From JANQQZ01 sp039821685 (lineage in GTDB: Bacteria > Planctomycetota > Phycisphaerae > Phycisphaerales > UBA1924), in assembly GCA_039821685.1 (NCBI GenBank), contig JBCBNT010000006.1, positions 4,652 to 68,651 of the forward strand: DNA of 64,000 nt, given 5' to 3'. The position numbers and the translations under genes are program-made. Shown piece by piece: positions 39,946 through 49,732 of the stretch. The notes beneath the pieces are model-generated. The model saw only the letters and a list, made by a program, of their open reading frames with translations, did no database searches and was not told the DNA's origin. Position 1 is the stretch's first letter, and each line of letters opens with the position of its first letter.

Positions 39946-41558
39946 GACGCCTGCCTCGCCCGGGCCCGCCCCTCGATCTCATCGGCCGGCGCAAAGGCGA
40001 GATTGGCCGCGTGAAGCCCGGCCACGCCGCGCCGGAGGTCCGTCGCCGAGACGGGCACGTTCCCGAACCGCCTCGCCTGAGCCGCCGCAGCCACCGATCC
40101 GAGGAACGTCGCCTCGAGCATCGAGCCGCCCGATGCCATGCAGAGCGTCGCGGCAGCCAGCAGCGCGTCGCCGCAGCCGAGCGCATCGATCGCGGTGGGT
40201 GTCAGCGCGGGCACGTGCTCGGCCTTGAGCCTCGTCGCGAACGCGTCGCCCGAGACCAGCTCGTCCGGCAGCGGCTCGAAGCCCACCGCGCCCTCCGGAC
40301 CCATCGTCACGATCGCCCGCTGCGAGCCCGAACCCCGTGCAAACCGCGAGATCACAGCCGGGAGCGCCTCGTCGGGAAGCCGCATCGACTCACGCAGCTC
40401 CGACTCGCTGGGCGTGACCAGATCGAGCCCGCGCATCGCCAGCAGGTCGCCCCTTCTCCCGCTGATATCGCCCGCGAGAAACGCCCCTCGCTTGCGGAGC
40501 TCGCGGGCCAGCGTCTCGATCGAACGGGTCGTCAGAACACCGAGCCCAAAGTCGGCGATGATCGCAGCGTCGGGCCTCGGCGCAGCTGCGACAAGCCCGA
40601 CCAGCGCGTCGCGCTGCCCAGCATCCAGCACGAGCGGCCGGACCAGGTCAACCTTCACGACCTTCTGCGTGCCGACGACAAAGCGCTGCTTCTCGGGCAG
40701 CATGCCGCCCACGGGAAGCGTGAGCACCTCGACACCGTCAGCCCGCAGCCGGCCGACGAGCTCGTCCGACTCGGGCGTATCGGGGAGCGCCGTCACCAGC
40801 GTGGGCGAGGCTCCCATCGCCGCGGCGTGCCTCGCGATGATCGCCGCGCCGCCGTCGTACCGACGCGTCTCGAGCGGCCGGAGCGTCAGCATCGGGCTCT
40901 CGCCTGCCACGTCGGGCCGATCGCACAGCACATAGGTATCGATGATCGCGTCGCCAACGATCGTCACACGCCGGCCGCGGAAGCGCTCGATCCGAGCCGC
41001 CGCCGCTTCGGCCGACAACGCCGGATCGGCGAGCAGCTGCGAGAGCCTCGCGTGCGACGGGTCCACCGCCTGCTCGAGCGACCCGATCAGCGCGCTCGAG
41101 CTGAAAATCACATCGCCCGAGCTGAATACCACCCGCCCGCCGGCGGCCTCGACCGCCTCGCGCTCCGCGCGGAACCGCGGGTCGCCGTTGGACTCGTACT
41201 CCCGGCCCTTGATGTAGACGTCGGGCTCGAGCTCGGTCAACAGGCCGAGCGCCGTCGGGCTCGGGTCGATGTGCACGTGATCGACGATATCGAGCGCCGC
41301 CAGGTTCTCCGCGCGCAGCTCCTGCGGGATCAGCGGCCGGCCCGAGCCCTTCGAGATGTGCGCATCGCCCGTGATCGAGACCACGAGCACCCCGCCCATC
41401 TCTCGGGCCTGCCGCAGGTGCCTGACGTGCCCGGGGTGCACAATGTCGAAGCACCCATGGCAAAGCACGACGGTCTCGCCGCGCTCCCTCGCCCGCGACC
41501 GCGCAGCGAGCAAGCCCGCGCGGTCCACGATCTTGTCGGCTGCACCGCTCCCGCCCAT
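39942..41558 (-). CDS. Bifunctional nucleotidyltransferase-carbohydrate kinase (HldE-like, reversed domain order)
   Basis: 538 residues. Residues about 25-165 are a cytidylyltransferase-like domain: VVLCHGCFDIVHPGHVRHL with HxGH at 41-44 and DVYIKGREY. From about 195 to the end is a PfkB/ribokinase domain: RVTIVGDAIIDTYV, DGGAAIIARHAA, and AIDALGCGDALLAA with the catalytic Asp. In E. coli HldE the kinase comes first and the adenylyltransferase second, so the order here is reversed. Likely role: phosphorylation and nucleotide activation of a heptose for the glycan of the island. ATG 41558 is the first start with the family N-terminus. Confidence 0.88.
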   Translation of the reverse strand: MGGSGAADKIVDRAGLLAARSRARERGETVVLCHGCFDIVHPGHVRHLRQAREMGGVLVVSITGDAHISKGSGRPLIPQELRAENLAALDIVDHVHIDPSPTALGLLTELEPDVYIKGREYESNGDPRFRAEREAVEAAGGRVVFSSGDVIFSSSALIGSLEQAVDPSHARLSQLLADPALSAEAAAARIERFRGRRVTIVGDAIIDTYVLCDRPDVAGESPMLTLRPLETRRYDGGAAIIARHAAAMGASPTLVTALPDTPESDELVGRLRADGVEVLTLPVGGMLPEKQRFVVGTQKVVKVDLVRPLVLDAGQRDALVGLVAAAPRPDAAIIADFGLGVLTTRSIETLARELRKRGAFLAGDISGRRGDLLAMRGLDLVTPSESELRESMRLPDEALPAVISRFARGSGSQRAIVTMGPEGAVGFEPLPDELVSGDAFATRLKAEHVPALTPTAIDALGCGDALLAAATLCMASGGSMLEATFLGSVAAAAQARRFGNVPVSATDLRRGVAGLHAANLAFAPADEIEGRARARQAS

Positions 41559-41648
41559 CGTCAGATCATCGGCCCACACGCAGCACGCCGTGCAGGATTC
41601 AGACCGCAGATTCGGCGTGCGACGCCCGCGCTCGCCGATACCACCACC

Positions 41649-44102
41649 ATGCAGGCCGGAGCCAGACACCCGCACCCCAACCGCCCCGTCGCCACGGGTA
41701 CGCCTCAGCAGATCAGCCCCGCGGATCTTGGTCGGCTCGTCGACGCCGGCCGCCACTGGGACGCCCTGCAGCATGCCCCCGCCTTCAGCCAGCGCCCCGA
41801 GCCCGACGCATGGCTCGCCGAGGCCCGAGCGTGGATCGCACTCGGCATCGCCCGGCTCGCCGCCGACGCCCTCACCAGGCTCACGGCCGGCTTCCCAGCC
41901 GCACGGGCCCGCGACGACGTGCAGCGCCTGATCAGCGACGCCGCCGCGCTGCCCGACGCCACGATCCCGGCAAGCACGCTCGCAGAGAGGGCCCGATTCG
42001 CCGCGGAGGCCCTCGCCGCCCGAGGCATCGATCTCAAAGACGACCTGCCCGAATGGCTCGACACGCTCTCCGCGCGCACGACGCTGCTCGCCCGCGACGG
42101 CAACATCCTTCGCCTCTCGCCCGCCGGCTCGATCGAGCTCAGCGGGGACCACAGGTCATCTGCAGCACGCCTCGTCCAACAGAGCGCCGATGCACTGCGC
42201 GCGTCGGCCGGGCCGATCACGGTCGAAGGTGTCGATCCGCCGTGGCTCGCGCTCGCGCTGCTCGATGCCACAACCGCAGACGATCGGGGCGGACCGGCCT
42301 ACTCGCCACGCATCAGGATCATCCAGGCCGACCCGCTCGAGCTGCTCGACGGCCTCTCGCTCATCGACAATCCCAATCAGATGCGAAGACTCATCGAGTC
42401 GCCCAGAGTCCGCTGGTACGTGGGGCAGGACGCACCAGGCAGCCTGCAGCGAGACATCGCTTCATCGCCCGGCATCCGCCACGACGGGCCGATCGTCAGG
42501 CCCCCATCGCTGCGAACACCGACACGCCCAACGGTCGAAGCGGCCGTCCGCACATCGCTCGGCCGCCACGCGATCGCGCACGCCTCCGACCTCGACCTCA
42601 TCCGCGAGCGCGAAACATTTTCGCGCGCAGGCGATCCATCACCCGTCATCCGCATCAGGCGAGTCGCCCTCATCGCGGGCCGGTTCACCACCGTCCTCCG
42701 CCCGATGATCGACGACCTCGCCCGGTCGCTCAGCGACCTCGGCTGCGACACGCGGATCATCAGCGAGCCCGACGACCACACCCGGCTCACGCCGGCCGCG
42801 TACTCCCGCGCGTTCGCCGAGCTCGACCCCGACCTGATCATCTGTGCGAACCACACCCGCGACGACATGGACCGGCTGCTCGGCGAGCGGGCGATGCCGC
42901 GAACCGTGCCGTGGGTCACCTGGATTCAGGACTCGCTGCCGCACCTGCTCACGCGAGACGCCGGCGCCGCGATCGGCCCGCTCGACCTCGCGATGGGCCT
43001 CGTCACGCCGCAGATGATCGACGAGCTCGGCTACCCGCGCGACCGCACGCTCGCCGCTTCGATGCCGGCAAGCCCCGCCAAGTTCGACACAAGCGCCGCC
43101 GACCCCGCCCTGCTCAAAGGCCTCGCCTGCGACGTCGGGATCATGACGAACCACGCCGAGACACCCGAAGCGATGTGCGCCCGCCTCGTCGACGAGGTCT
43201 CATCGTCGCCGCGGAGCATCGCGATCGTCGAGCGCATCGCATCCGAGGCAACGAGACTCGCGGATGAGCCGCCGCAAACGGTCGTCGTGACCGCGGCGTG
43301 CGAGAGCATCGTCCGCGGCATCGTGCCCGACGCCGACCCCGAGACGCGGGCCAACCTGACCAGCAACGTCGCCGTGCGGATCTGCGACCGCATCTACAGG
43401 CACCGGGCGGTGCACCTCGCCCGGGCCATCTGCGAACGCCGCAGCGTCCGCTTCGCCATCTTCGGCCAGGGCTGGGACGCCCACCCGACGCTCGCCCCGC
43501 ACGAGCGCGGCCCGCTCCCGCACGGGCCCGAGCTCGCCGCCGCCTACGCCGCCGCGGGCCTCACGCTCAACATCACGGCCCTCGGTTCGTTCCACCAGCG
43601 CATCGCTGAGTGCGCCGTCGCCGGCGGCCTGCCCGGCGTTCTGCTCACACGGGCCAACTGCGACCCGGCCCGCGCAGCGCTCGCCCGCGACCTTGCCACG
43701 AATCACGCCGACGAGGGCTTCGACATCGCGGGCCGACCCGAACACATCGGCTTCGCGACCTACCGCAACGAGACCGCCCGTCGGCTCGGCACCCTCAACG
43801 GCATCGTCTCGGGCCGCGAGACGCCCTACGTCGCGCCAATGCGCGAGCAGCCCGCACCGGCAGCCAACGAGCCGTTCGGCGTGCACGACGCGATCGACCT
43901 GCTCTCGCTCGGGTTCACGCTCGACGAGCCATCGCTCGACGCGCTCATCGCCAGGTCGCTCGATCAGCGCTGGCGAGACGCGCAGGCCGCACGCACCCGC
44001 GAAGCCGTCGCCGCCCGGTGCACGCACGCCGCGCTCGCCAACCAGCTTCTCGCCCACTACGCGAAGCGTGCCAGCTTCGACACTCACACAACCGCGGCCT
44101 GA
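41649..44102 (+). CDS. Large glycosyltransferase with CgeB-like C-terminal domain
   Basis: 817 residues. The first 330 residues show a helical start and a region with RWYVGQDAPGSL. The GT-B part starts near RRVALIAGRFTTVLRPMID; the C-terminal part has VRFAIFGQGWDAHPTL and GLTLNITALGSFHQRIAECAVAG, close to the CgeB/Glyco_trans_1 pattern. It is divergent from the heptose-type gene across 90 bases and converges on the 924-residue glycosyltransferase, overlapping it by 19 bases. Sugar specificity unknown. Confidence 0.75.
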   Translation: MQAGARHPHPNRPVATGTPQQISPADLGRLVDAGRHWDALQHAPAFSQRPEPDAWLAEARAWIALGIARLAADALTRLTAGFPAARARDDVQRLISDAAALPDATIPASTLAERARFAAEALAARGIDLKDDLPEWLDTLSARTTLLARDGNILRLSPAGSIELSGDHRSSAARLVQQSADALRASAGPITVEGVDPPWLALALLDATTADDRGGPAYSPRIRIIQADPLELLDGLSLIDNPNQMRRLIESPRVRWYVGQDAPGSLQRDIASSPGIRHDGPIVRPPSLRTPTRPTVEAAVRTSLGRHAIAHASDLDLIRERETFSRAGDPSPVIRIRRVALIAGRFTTVLRPMIDDLARSLSDLGCDTRIISEPDDHTRLTPAAYSRAFAELDPDLIICANHTRDDMDRLLGERAMPRTVPWVTWIQDSLPHLLTRDAGAAIGPLDLAMGLVTPQMIDELGYPRDRTLAASMPASPAKFDTSAADPALLKGLACDVGIMTNHAETPEAMCARLVDEVSSSPRSIAIVERIASEATRLADEPPQTVVVTAACESIVRGIVPDADPETRANLTSNVAVRICDRIYRHRAVHLARAICERRSVRFAIFGQGWDAHPTLAPHERGPLPHGPELAAAYAAAGLTLNITALGSFHQRIAECAVAGGLPGVLLTRANCDPARAALARDLATNHADEGFDIAGRPEHIGFATYRNETARRLGTLNGIVSGRETPYVAPMREQPAPAANEPFGVHDAIDLLSLGFTLDEPSLDALIARSLDQRWRDAQAARTREAVAARCTHAALANQLLAHYAKRASFDTHTTAA

Positions 44103-46858
44103 TCGCTCTTGCTGTAGAGCCGGTGCACCACGACACCCGCCTCTCTGAGCGATGCCGTGCGCTCAAAGAGCTCGGCCTCCCACGTATCGCTCGAAAGAAG
44201 CACCGCGTCAGGACGCAGCGTTGCGAGTGCCTCGTCGCACGTCACAACAGGCAGCCCGAACGCCTCGCCGGAGGCAGGAGGCTGGTCGTCGATGATCCCA
44301 ACGATGGGAAGCTCCGCGTCCTCAAACACGCCGCAGCGCCTCTGCGTGTGCCGGCCGAGCCCGCAGATCGCGATGCGCTCGAAGCCCTCCTGCGCGAGCC
44401 TCGCCACGTGCGGCACAAGCTCGCTGCGCAGCACACCCGACCCGCCCCGCACGACCGGACGCCCCACCGTTCGCTCCAGACCGCCCGGCAACACATCCGC
44501 CTCGTCTGCTCGCTCGGCATCGAGGAACAGCACCTCACCCGGCGCACCGGGCTCGAACGCGACCGACGCGAACCCCGCCTCGCAGAGCCAGCGTTCGGCG
44601 ATCGCTCGCTCGCCAGCCGGGTCGTCCGCCGCCGATTCGATCCACCGCATCGGCTCGATGATCGAAAGCCCGACCGCCGAAGCCCGAGCATCGATCGGCC
44701 TCTGCATCACGCGGTCGAAGAATGACGCGTACCGAGATGCCATGTGCCCGACGGTCTGCGTCGAAGCGACCCGCCGGTGCGCCTCTTCGCCGAGCCGACG
44801 GAGCCGGTCGCGGTCGCCGGCGAGCCAAGCGAGCCGGGCAGCCATCGCGCCCGGATCGCCGACGGGCGCGCTCACGCCCGATACACCGTCCTCCACCCAG
44901 TCGTCCGCGCCGCTCACCACACGCGTCACGGCCGGCACCACGCCCATGCCCATCGCCTCGAGCATCGAGATGCTCGTCCCCTCCGCGTCGCTCACGAGCA
45001 GGCTCACGTCAAACGCCGGCAGCATCCGCCGGAGCTCGGCCTCGCTCTTCGGGCCGTGAAACACCGTCTCGATTCCGGGCATCGGCGTGCTGCGCATCGC
45101 GGCGCGGAGCGGTGCCTCCGCGTCACCCTCGCCGACCACGTGCAGCCGAGCCGAGACCCCGAGCGCCGACAGCCTCGACAGCACCGGCACAAGATCGAGC
45201 ACCCGTTTCTGCGCCTGGACCACCCGGCCGATGTACGCGATCTCAAGCGGGCCCGATGAAGCCACCTCACGCGGACGATCCGAGACAGGCACGCCGTACA
45301 CGATCGTCTCGCAAGGCCGATCCGCGGCGAGCGGGCCGAGCCACGCGCGGATCGATTCGCTCACTGCGACCGCCCCGTCCCACTCGGTCTGCAGCAGAAG
45401 CTCGCGGTACGCGTCGTCGTCGGTGTGCCCGATGCCGACGCTCCGCACGCCCGCAAACCGCAGCTGCCCAGCAACCATCGCCGACGCGTCGGTGTAGTTC
45501 GGGAGCATGATGTCGGGCGAGAGCCGCTCCACCGCCGCCCGCAGATGGTCCACGATCCGCAGCACGGGCTGCGACCGGTCGATGACGCAGAGCGACGTGC
45601 GGCCGTCAGCGAGCAGCGGCGCGGCGCGGTGCGCGCTCGCCGCGTCCCACGCCACCAGCAGCGTCCGCAGGTCGTACCCGGAGCCCTCGGCATCAAACGC
45701 CCCGCCGAGCCGCCGCGAAAACATCGTCACGCCCCCCAAGGGCGATCCGTCAAACGCGACGATGCTCACCACGCGCCGCCGACCGCTCAGGCGAGGCTCG
45801 GGCTCGGGCAGCTTCGCAACCGGCGGCACGGGCCGGCACACCTCGGGCGCGGGCGACGCCGCCTCCCGCGCGATGGCATCAGCGACGAGCTCCGCTGCCG
45901 CAACATCGCCACTCGACGCATCGAGCCACCGGAGACACTCCGCCTGACGCTCAAGCTGCTCGCGCGTCGGCCGCTCAAGCTGGCGGAGCAGCCGCTCGGG
46001 CGAATCGACCCACCGCATCAAACCTTCCGCCGGGCCCGGCACCCCAGACACGCGCCCGTCCACCGGCCCGGTCATCGATCGCGGCCCGTCATCGGGCTCG
46101 AGCACCCAGGCCGCGGCGTGCCACAGGGGCTCAGCGTGCACGCGCAGCAGCGCCGTCGGCAGCCCGGCCCGCATCGCCTCGACCATCAGCGTCGAGGGGG
46201 TCGTGAGCACGGCCGACACGTCGCCAAGCGCCTCGTGCAGCGGCCTCGCGTCGCTCCGCACCCGAAGCTCATCGTCGAGCCCGCCCGTCAGCCGCCACAC
46301 GACCTCCCACCGCGACCGATCCAACGCTTCACCGAGCTCCGACATCGCTCCCAGGAGCCTGCGGCGTTCGTCGTCATCAAACCACGGGGTGTTGGCGGTC
46401 GCCACGAGCAGCCGCCGCGTCGGAGCCGGGCCGCAAACCTGCCCCGCAGCGCGATCGATCCGCGGCAGGCCCGTCGGGATCGCCCGATTGCCGAGCGACC
46501 GCAGCACACGCGCATCGCTCAGCCCCGAGCACAGCACCGCGTCGACGGGCGCCGGCCTCAGAAACGAATCGGGCACGCGCGGATTGACCGCCGTGTTGCG
46601 GAACTCTGTGACCCCGTCCATGAGCAGCGCGGTGCGCGAGCCGACCGCCGAAGCCTGCCGCAACGCCGCACGGCAGCGCGGCGCGATCAGGTCCGTCACG
46701 ACCACGAGCTTCGTCCCCGGATACACCCGCGGCGGAGCGTGCGGCTCGTCCTGCCGCGCGCTCGTCAGCCCGCGGGCCGCCAGATCCTCGCGGACCCCGG
46801 GCAGATGATCCACCGCGTGGTCGGGCTGGACAAACACGATGTCGCACGGGCCGCGCAT
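44084..46858 (-). CDS. Multidomain glycosyltransferase (two GT-like domains plus nucleotide-binding-like module)
   Basis: 924 residues. N-terminal about 1-330: a GT-B-like domain (LVVVTDLIAPRCRAAL, LTTPSTLMVEAMRAGLPTAL), resembling glycerophosphotransferase/glycosyltransferase donor sites. About 355-740: a GT4 domain (SIVAFDGSPLGGVTMFSRRL, LEIAYIGRVVQAQKRVLDL, LLVSDAEGTSISMLEAMGMG). From about 829: the module ICGLGRHTQRRCG, IVGIIDDQP, VLLSSDTWEAELFERT, HRLYS. Two transferase domains on one chain suggest successive sugar additions. It is divergent from the next GT4 gene by 90 bases. Confidence 0.8.
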   Translation of the reverse strand: MRGPCDIVFVQPDHAVDHLPGVREDLAARGLTSARQDEPHAPPRVYPGTKLVVVTDLIAPRCRAALRQASAVGSRTALLMDGVTEFRNTAVNPRVPDSFLRPAPVDAVLCSGLSDARVLRSLGNRAIPTGLPRIDRAAGQVCGPAPTRRLLVATANTPWFDDDERRRLLGAMSELGEALDRSRWEVVWRLTGGLDDELRVRSDARPLHEALGDVSAVLTTPSTLMVEAMRAGLPTALLRVHAEPLWHAAAWVLEPDDGPRSMTGPVDGRVSGVPGPAEGLMRWVDSPERLLRQLERPTREQLERQAECLRWLDASSGDVAAAELVADAIAREAASPAPEVCRPVPPVAKLPEPEPRLSGRRRVVSIVAFDGSPLGGVTMFSRRLGGAFDAEGSGYDLRTLLVAWDAASAHRAAPLLADGRTSLCVIDRSQPVLRIVDHLRAAVERLSPDIMLPNYTDASAMVAGQLRFAGVRSVGIGHTDDDAYRELLLQTEWDGAVAVSESIRAWLGPLAADRPCETIVYGVPVSDRPREVASSGPLEIAYIGRVVQAQKRVLDLVPVLSRLSALGVSARLHVVGEGDAEAPLRAAMRSTPMPGIETVFHGPKSEAELRRMLPAFDVSLLVSDAEGTSISMLEAMGMGVVPAVTRVVSGADDWVEDGVSGVSAPVGDPGAMAARLAWLAGDRDRLRRLGEEAHRRVASTQTVGHMASRYASFFDRVMQRPIDARASAVGLSIIEPMRWIESAADDPAGERAIAERWLCEAGFASVAFEPGAPGEVLFLDAERADEADVLPGGLERTVGRPVVRGGSGVLRSELVPHVARLAQEGFERIAICGLGRHTQRRCGVFEDAELPIVGIIDDQPPASGEAFGLPVVTCDEALATLRPDAVLLSSDTWEAELFERTASLREAGVVVHRLYSKSDQAAVV

Positions 46859-46948
46859 AGATAGAGGACATCGACACAAACCGCCGATACGGGCCACGAA
46901 ACAGCAGCCGGAGCGGCCACCAGAACAGAAGCGAGACGCGTCGGCCCG

Positions 46949-48559
46949 ATGACCACCCAACAGAAGATCCAGCAGACCGCCACAAACGCAAACGCCGACC
47001 CGGACCGGGCGCCGTGCCTCATCGCCCTCCCGGGCGGCCTCGCCGTCAGCGGCGTCGCGCGCTTCGCAGCCAGGCTCGCCGGCGGACTCGCCGCCCAAGG
47101 GCACCCCGCGGGACTGATCCTGCACGCCCCGCCCCCGGGCACCGCGCCGCTCAAGATCGGGCTGCACCCGGGCGTCCGCGTCTTCGACCTCGGCGATCAA
47201 GAGCCGATCGAATCGGCCCAAGACCCCGCCGCGTTCGTCCCCGCGTACCGCGACGCCGCATCGCAGCTCGGGGGCGGCCGGCCCGCCGCGCTCGTGCTCG
47301 GCCAGCACGCCGGCACCTTCGCGATCGCCGCTGCCCTCTCCCTCGGAGTGCCGGACGCGATCAGATCGATCGGCGTCGCCCACAGCGATAACGGCTACGA
47401 CACCCCGGTGCTCGCCCACTACCAGCGGATCCTCGCCGGTCTCGTCGGCGTGAGCGACCGGATCACCGCATCGCTGCACGAGGCTGCACCCGATGCAACG
47501 CCGAGGATCACACGGATCCCCTACGGCATCGAGGTGCCGCCAGCCCTCGCCGACCGCCCGCCCACCGGCGGCAGGCCCAGCGCGCTGCTCTACGCGGGCA
47601 GGCTCGAGCACCGCCAGAAACGCGTCGCGGCGCTCCCGCTGCTCTCAGCAGAGCTCGAAGCTCGGGGCGTGCCCCACCGGCTCACCATCGTGGGCGACGG
47701 CCCGGCACGCGAGGACATCCGAGACGCATCACGCGACAGCAAGATGATCAACATCCTGCCCGCGGCAACCCCGGCCGAGATCGCCGCCCTGCTCGATTCG
47801 CACGATGCATTCGTCCTGCCGTCGCGCTTCGAGGGCCTGAGCATCGCCATGCTCGAAGCCCTCGCGCACGGCTGCGTACCCGTTGTCGCCCCAAGCCGAT
47901 CGGGCACCGCCGAAGCGATCACCCAAGGCGTCACGGGCGAGATCGCCGCGTGCACACCCGACGACGATGAAGCCGCCGTCGCCCACGCCCTGGCGGACAG
48001 CATCGAAACACTCAGGCGACGCGACCTCGCCGAGACCGCCACACGATGCCACGCGCTCGCACGCGATCGGTTCTCCATCGAGCATCATCTCGACGCCTGG
48101 AACCGCCTGATCGACCGGGCGATTCACGATGAACCCAGGCAGTGGCCGCTCGATCGCCCCTGCTCGTTCGACTCGGCATCGCGAAGCACGCCCGGCCCCG
48201 AGACATTCGAGACCGCCGATGCAGCCGAACGGGTAAAGACGCTCCTGAGATCGATCCGTCGCGAGCCGGTCTGCGTCCACGGCGCCGGGGCCCACACACT
48301 CGCGATCGCGCACGCGATCGCCGACGCCAACATCGTCGCGATAAGCGACGATGACCGCCAAGCCCACGGCAGCCGCTTCCTCGGATGGACGGTCATCGAT
48401 CCGAGCCAAGCCGCGAACGCCGGCGCATCGCACGTGATCATCTCAAGCCGCCTGCACGAGCCCGCGATCTGGGCACGCCGGAGCGTCTACGAGCAGCAAG
48501 GCCTCAAGGTCCACCGGCTCTACAGCCAGACCTCGTCGCCAGAGGCAGAGGATTCCTAA
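46949..48559 (+). CDS. Glycosyltransferase family 4 with C-terminal nucleotide-binding-like module
   Basis: 536 residues. GT-B: ALPGGLAVSGVARFAARLA, ALLYAGRLEHRQKRVAAL, VLPSRFEGLSIAMLEALAHG with the E-x7-E donor site. After a linker, residues about 438-530 repeat the module of the divergent 924-residue protein: VHGAGAHTLAIAHAI, IVAISDDD, VIISSRLHEPAIWARR, VHRLYS. The shared module and divergent layout suggest the two act on the same glycan. It converges on the following GT2 gene with overlapping stop codons. Confidence 0.87.
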   Translation: MTTQQKIQQTATNANADPDRAPCLIALPGGLAVSGVARFAARLAGGLAAQGHPAGLILHAPPPGTAPLKIGLHPGVRVFDLGDQEPIESAQDPAAFVPAYRDAASQLGGGRPAALVLGQHAGTFAIAAALSLGVPDAIRSIGVAHSDNGYDTPVLAHYQRILAGLVGVSDRITASLHEAAPDATPRITRIPYGIEVPPALADRPPTGGRPSALLYAGRLEHRQKRVAALPLLSAELEARGVPHRLTIVGDGPAREDIRDASRDSKMINILPAATPAEIAALLDSHDAFVLPSRFEGLSIAMLEALAHGCVPVVAPSRSGTAEAITQGVTGEIAACTPDDDEAAVAHALADSIETLRRRDLAETATRCHALARDRFSIEHHLDAWNRLIDRAIHDEPRQWPLDRPCSFDSASRSTPGPETFETADAAERVKTLLRSIRREPVCVHGAGAHTLAIAHAIADANIVAISDDDRQAHGSRFLGWTVIDPSQAANAGASHVIISSRLHEPAIWARRSVYEQQGLKVHRLYSQTSSPEAEDS

Positions 48560-49581
48560 GCAGCCGCCCGGGTCCAGCAGGCCTCGATCACGCCGTGCCG
48601 CCACAGGTGCCGCTTCAGCGGCAGATGATGCTCGTACAAAGCTCGGATCAGCCGCCGATCACCCACCGCCGACGCCGGGACATCCGCGAGCGCCCGGAAG
48701 CTCTCGATCAACGGCTCGACAGACGACGCGTCCCGCTCGATCTGCGCACGGCACGAATCGGCAAAGCCCGGATCGGTCAGGTCGCGCCCAAAGACCTCCG
48801 CCGCGCACGCCGGGTTGAGCGCCGCGAGCCTCACCGCCTGCCGGCCGAGTTCCCGCTCGCGGCTCAGGTAATCGCGCGGCTCGTACCGGTGGTCGTGCAC
48901 CACCCGCGCCGAAGGGCGGTACAACACCGGAACGTCCGACGCCCGCTGCACCCGCCACGCCCACTCGAGGTCTTCAAACATCGCACGATCGAGCGACTCG
49001 TTGAAGCGGTGCTCGCGCACGACCGCTGTCGGCACCGACAGGTTGAGCGTCCAGGCATGACGGAAGCCCCAGTCGCGCTCGGTATCGGCCGGGTCCATCC
49101 GGTCGTAGAAAAAGACCATCGACGTCTCGCGGATCAGCCGGTCGAAGACGCGGTCGTCGCCGTGCACGTGCCACGGCGCGCTGCCGAGCACCATCGCCGG
49201 GGTCCCCCGCGCCGCGAGCGACTCCTGCTCACGCAGGTGCGTCTCGACGAGGTCCGGGCTCGCGACCACGTCGTCGTTCAGAAACAGCACGTACCGCCCG
49301 CGGGCACCCTCGACCAGCGCGTTGCGCGTCGCCGCCGGCCCGCGATGCTCAAACGCAGCGATCCCGAAGCGCCCGTGAGACAGCGGGGCCTCGCCGCCAT
49401 CGACGCCCACGAGCACCTCAAACCGGGGATCCGCGAGCGTCTGCGACTCGAGCGAGGTCAGCAGGCGGTGCAGCTGCGAGGCCCGCCCGCGGGTCGGGAT
49501 CAGCACGCTGATATCCGGCGCGGATGAATCGAACGCGCCGGAGGATCGGTCGGAGGACAGTGATGGAGAGTTTCCTGACAT
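48556..49581 (-). CDS. Glycosyltransferase family 2
   Basis: 341 residues. GT-A motifs: ISVLIPTRGRASQLHRLL, VLVGVDGG, GPAATRNALVEGARG, LFLNDDVVASP (metal-binding DD near residue 98), and an ED acceptor site in DRAMFEDLEWAWR. The C-terminal third is helical, with no G-x-G-x-H-T module, unlike the GT2 at 37928. A Ser/Asp-rich N-terminus of about 20 residues precedes the fold. It is the last gene of the glycan island on this side. Confidence 0.88.
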   Translation of the reverse strand: MSGNSPSLSSDRSSGAFDSSAPDISVLIPTRGRASQLHRLLTSLESQTLADPRFEVLVGVDGGEAPLSHGRFGIAAFEHRGPAATRNALVEGARGRYVLFLNDDVVASPDLVETHLREQESLAARGTPAMVLGSAPWHVHGDDRVFDRLIRETSMVFFYDRMDPADTERDWGFRHAWTLNLSVPTAVVREHRFNESLDRAMFEDLEWAWRVQRASDVPVLYRPSARVVHDHRYEPRDYLSRERELGRQAVRLAALNPACAAEVFGRDLTDPGFADSCRAQIERDASSVEPLIESFRALADVPASAVGDRRLIRALYEHHLPLKRHLWRHGVIEACWTRAAA

Positions 49582-49732
49582 CGTGATTGGCTATCGGCAC
49601 CGCCGCGGGGTGGGCTTGTGCGGGATGCGACATCTGGGCCGCAAGTTGGTCCCTCGGCCGGCCGATCTCTCACAGTGCGTCTGGACGCGGACCGCGGGGC
49701 AGCGTGCGCCACCCGCCCGCAAGGAGCCCAGC

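Noticed and set aside
40011..41648. Upstream part of the open frame containing the 817-residue glycosyltransferase
   Set aside because: Antisense to the HldE-like gene; the protein homology starts after 41649.
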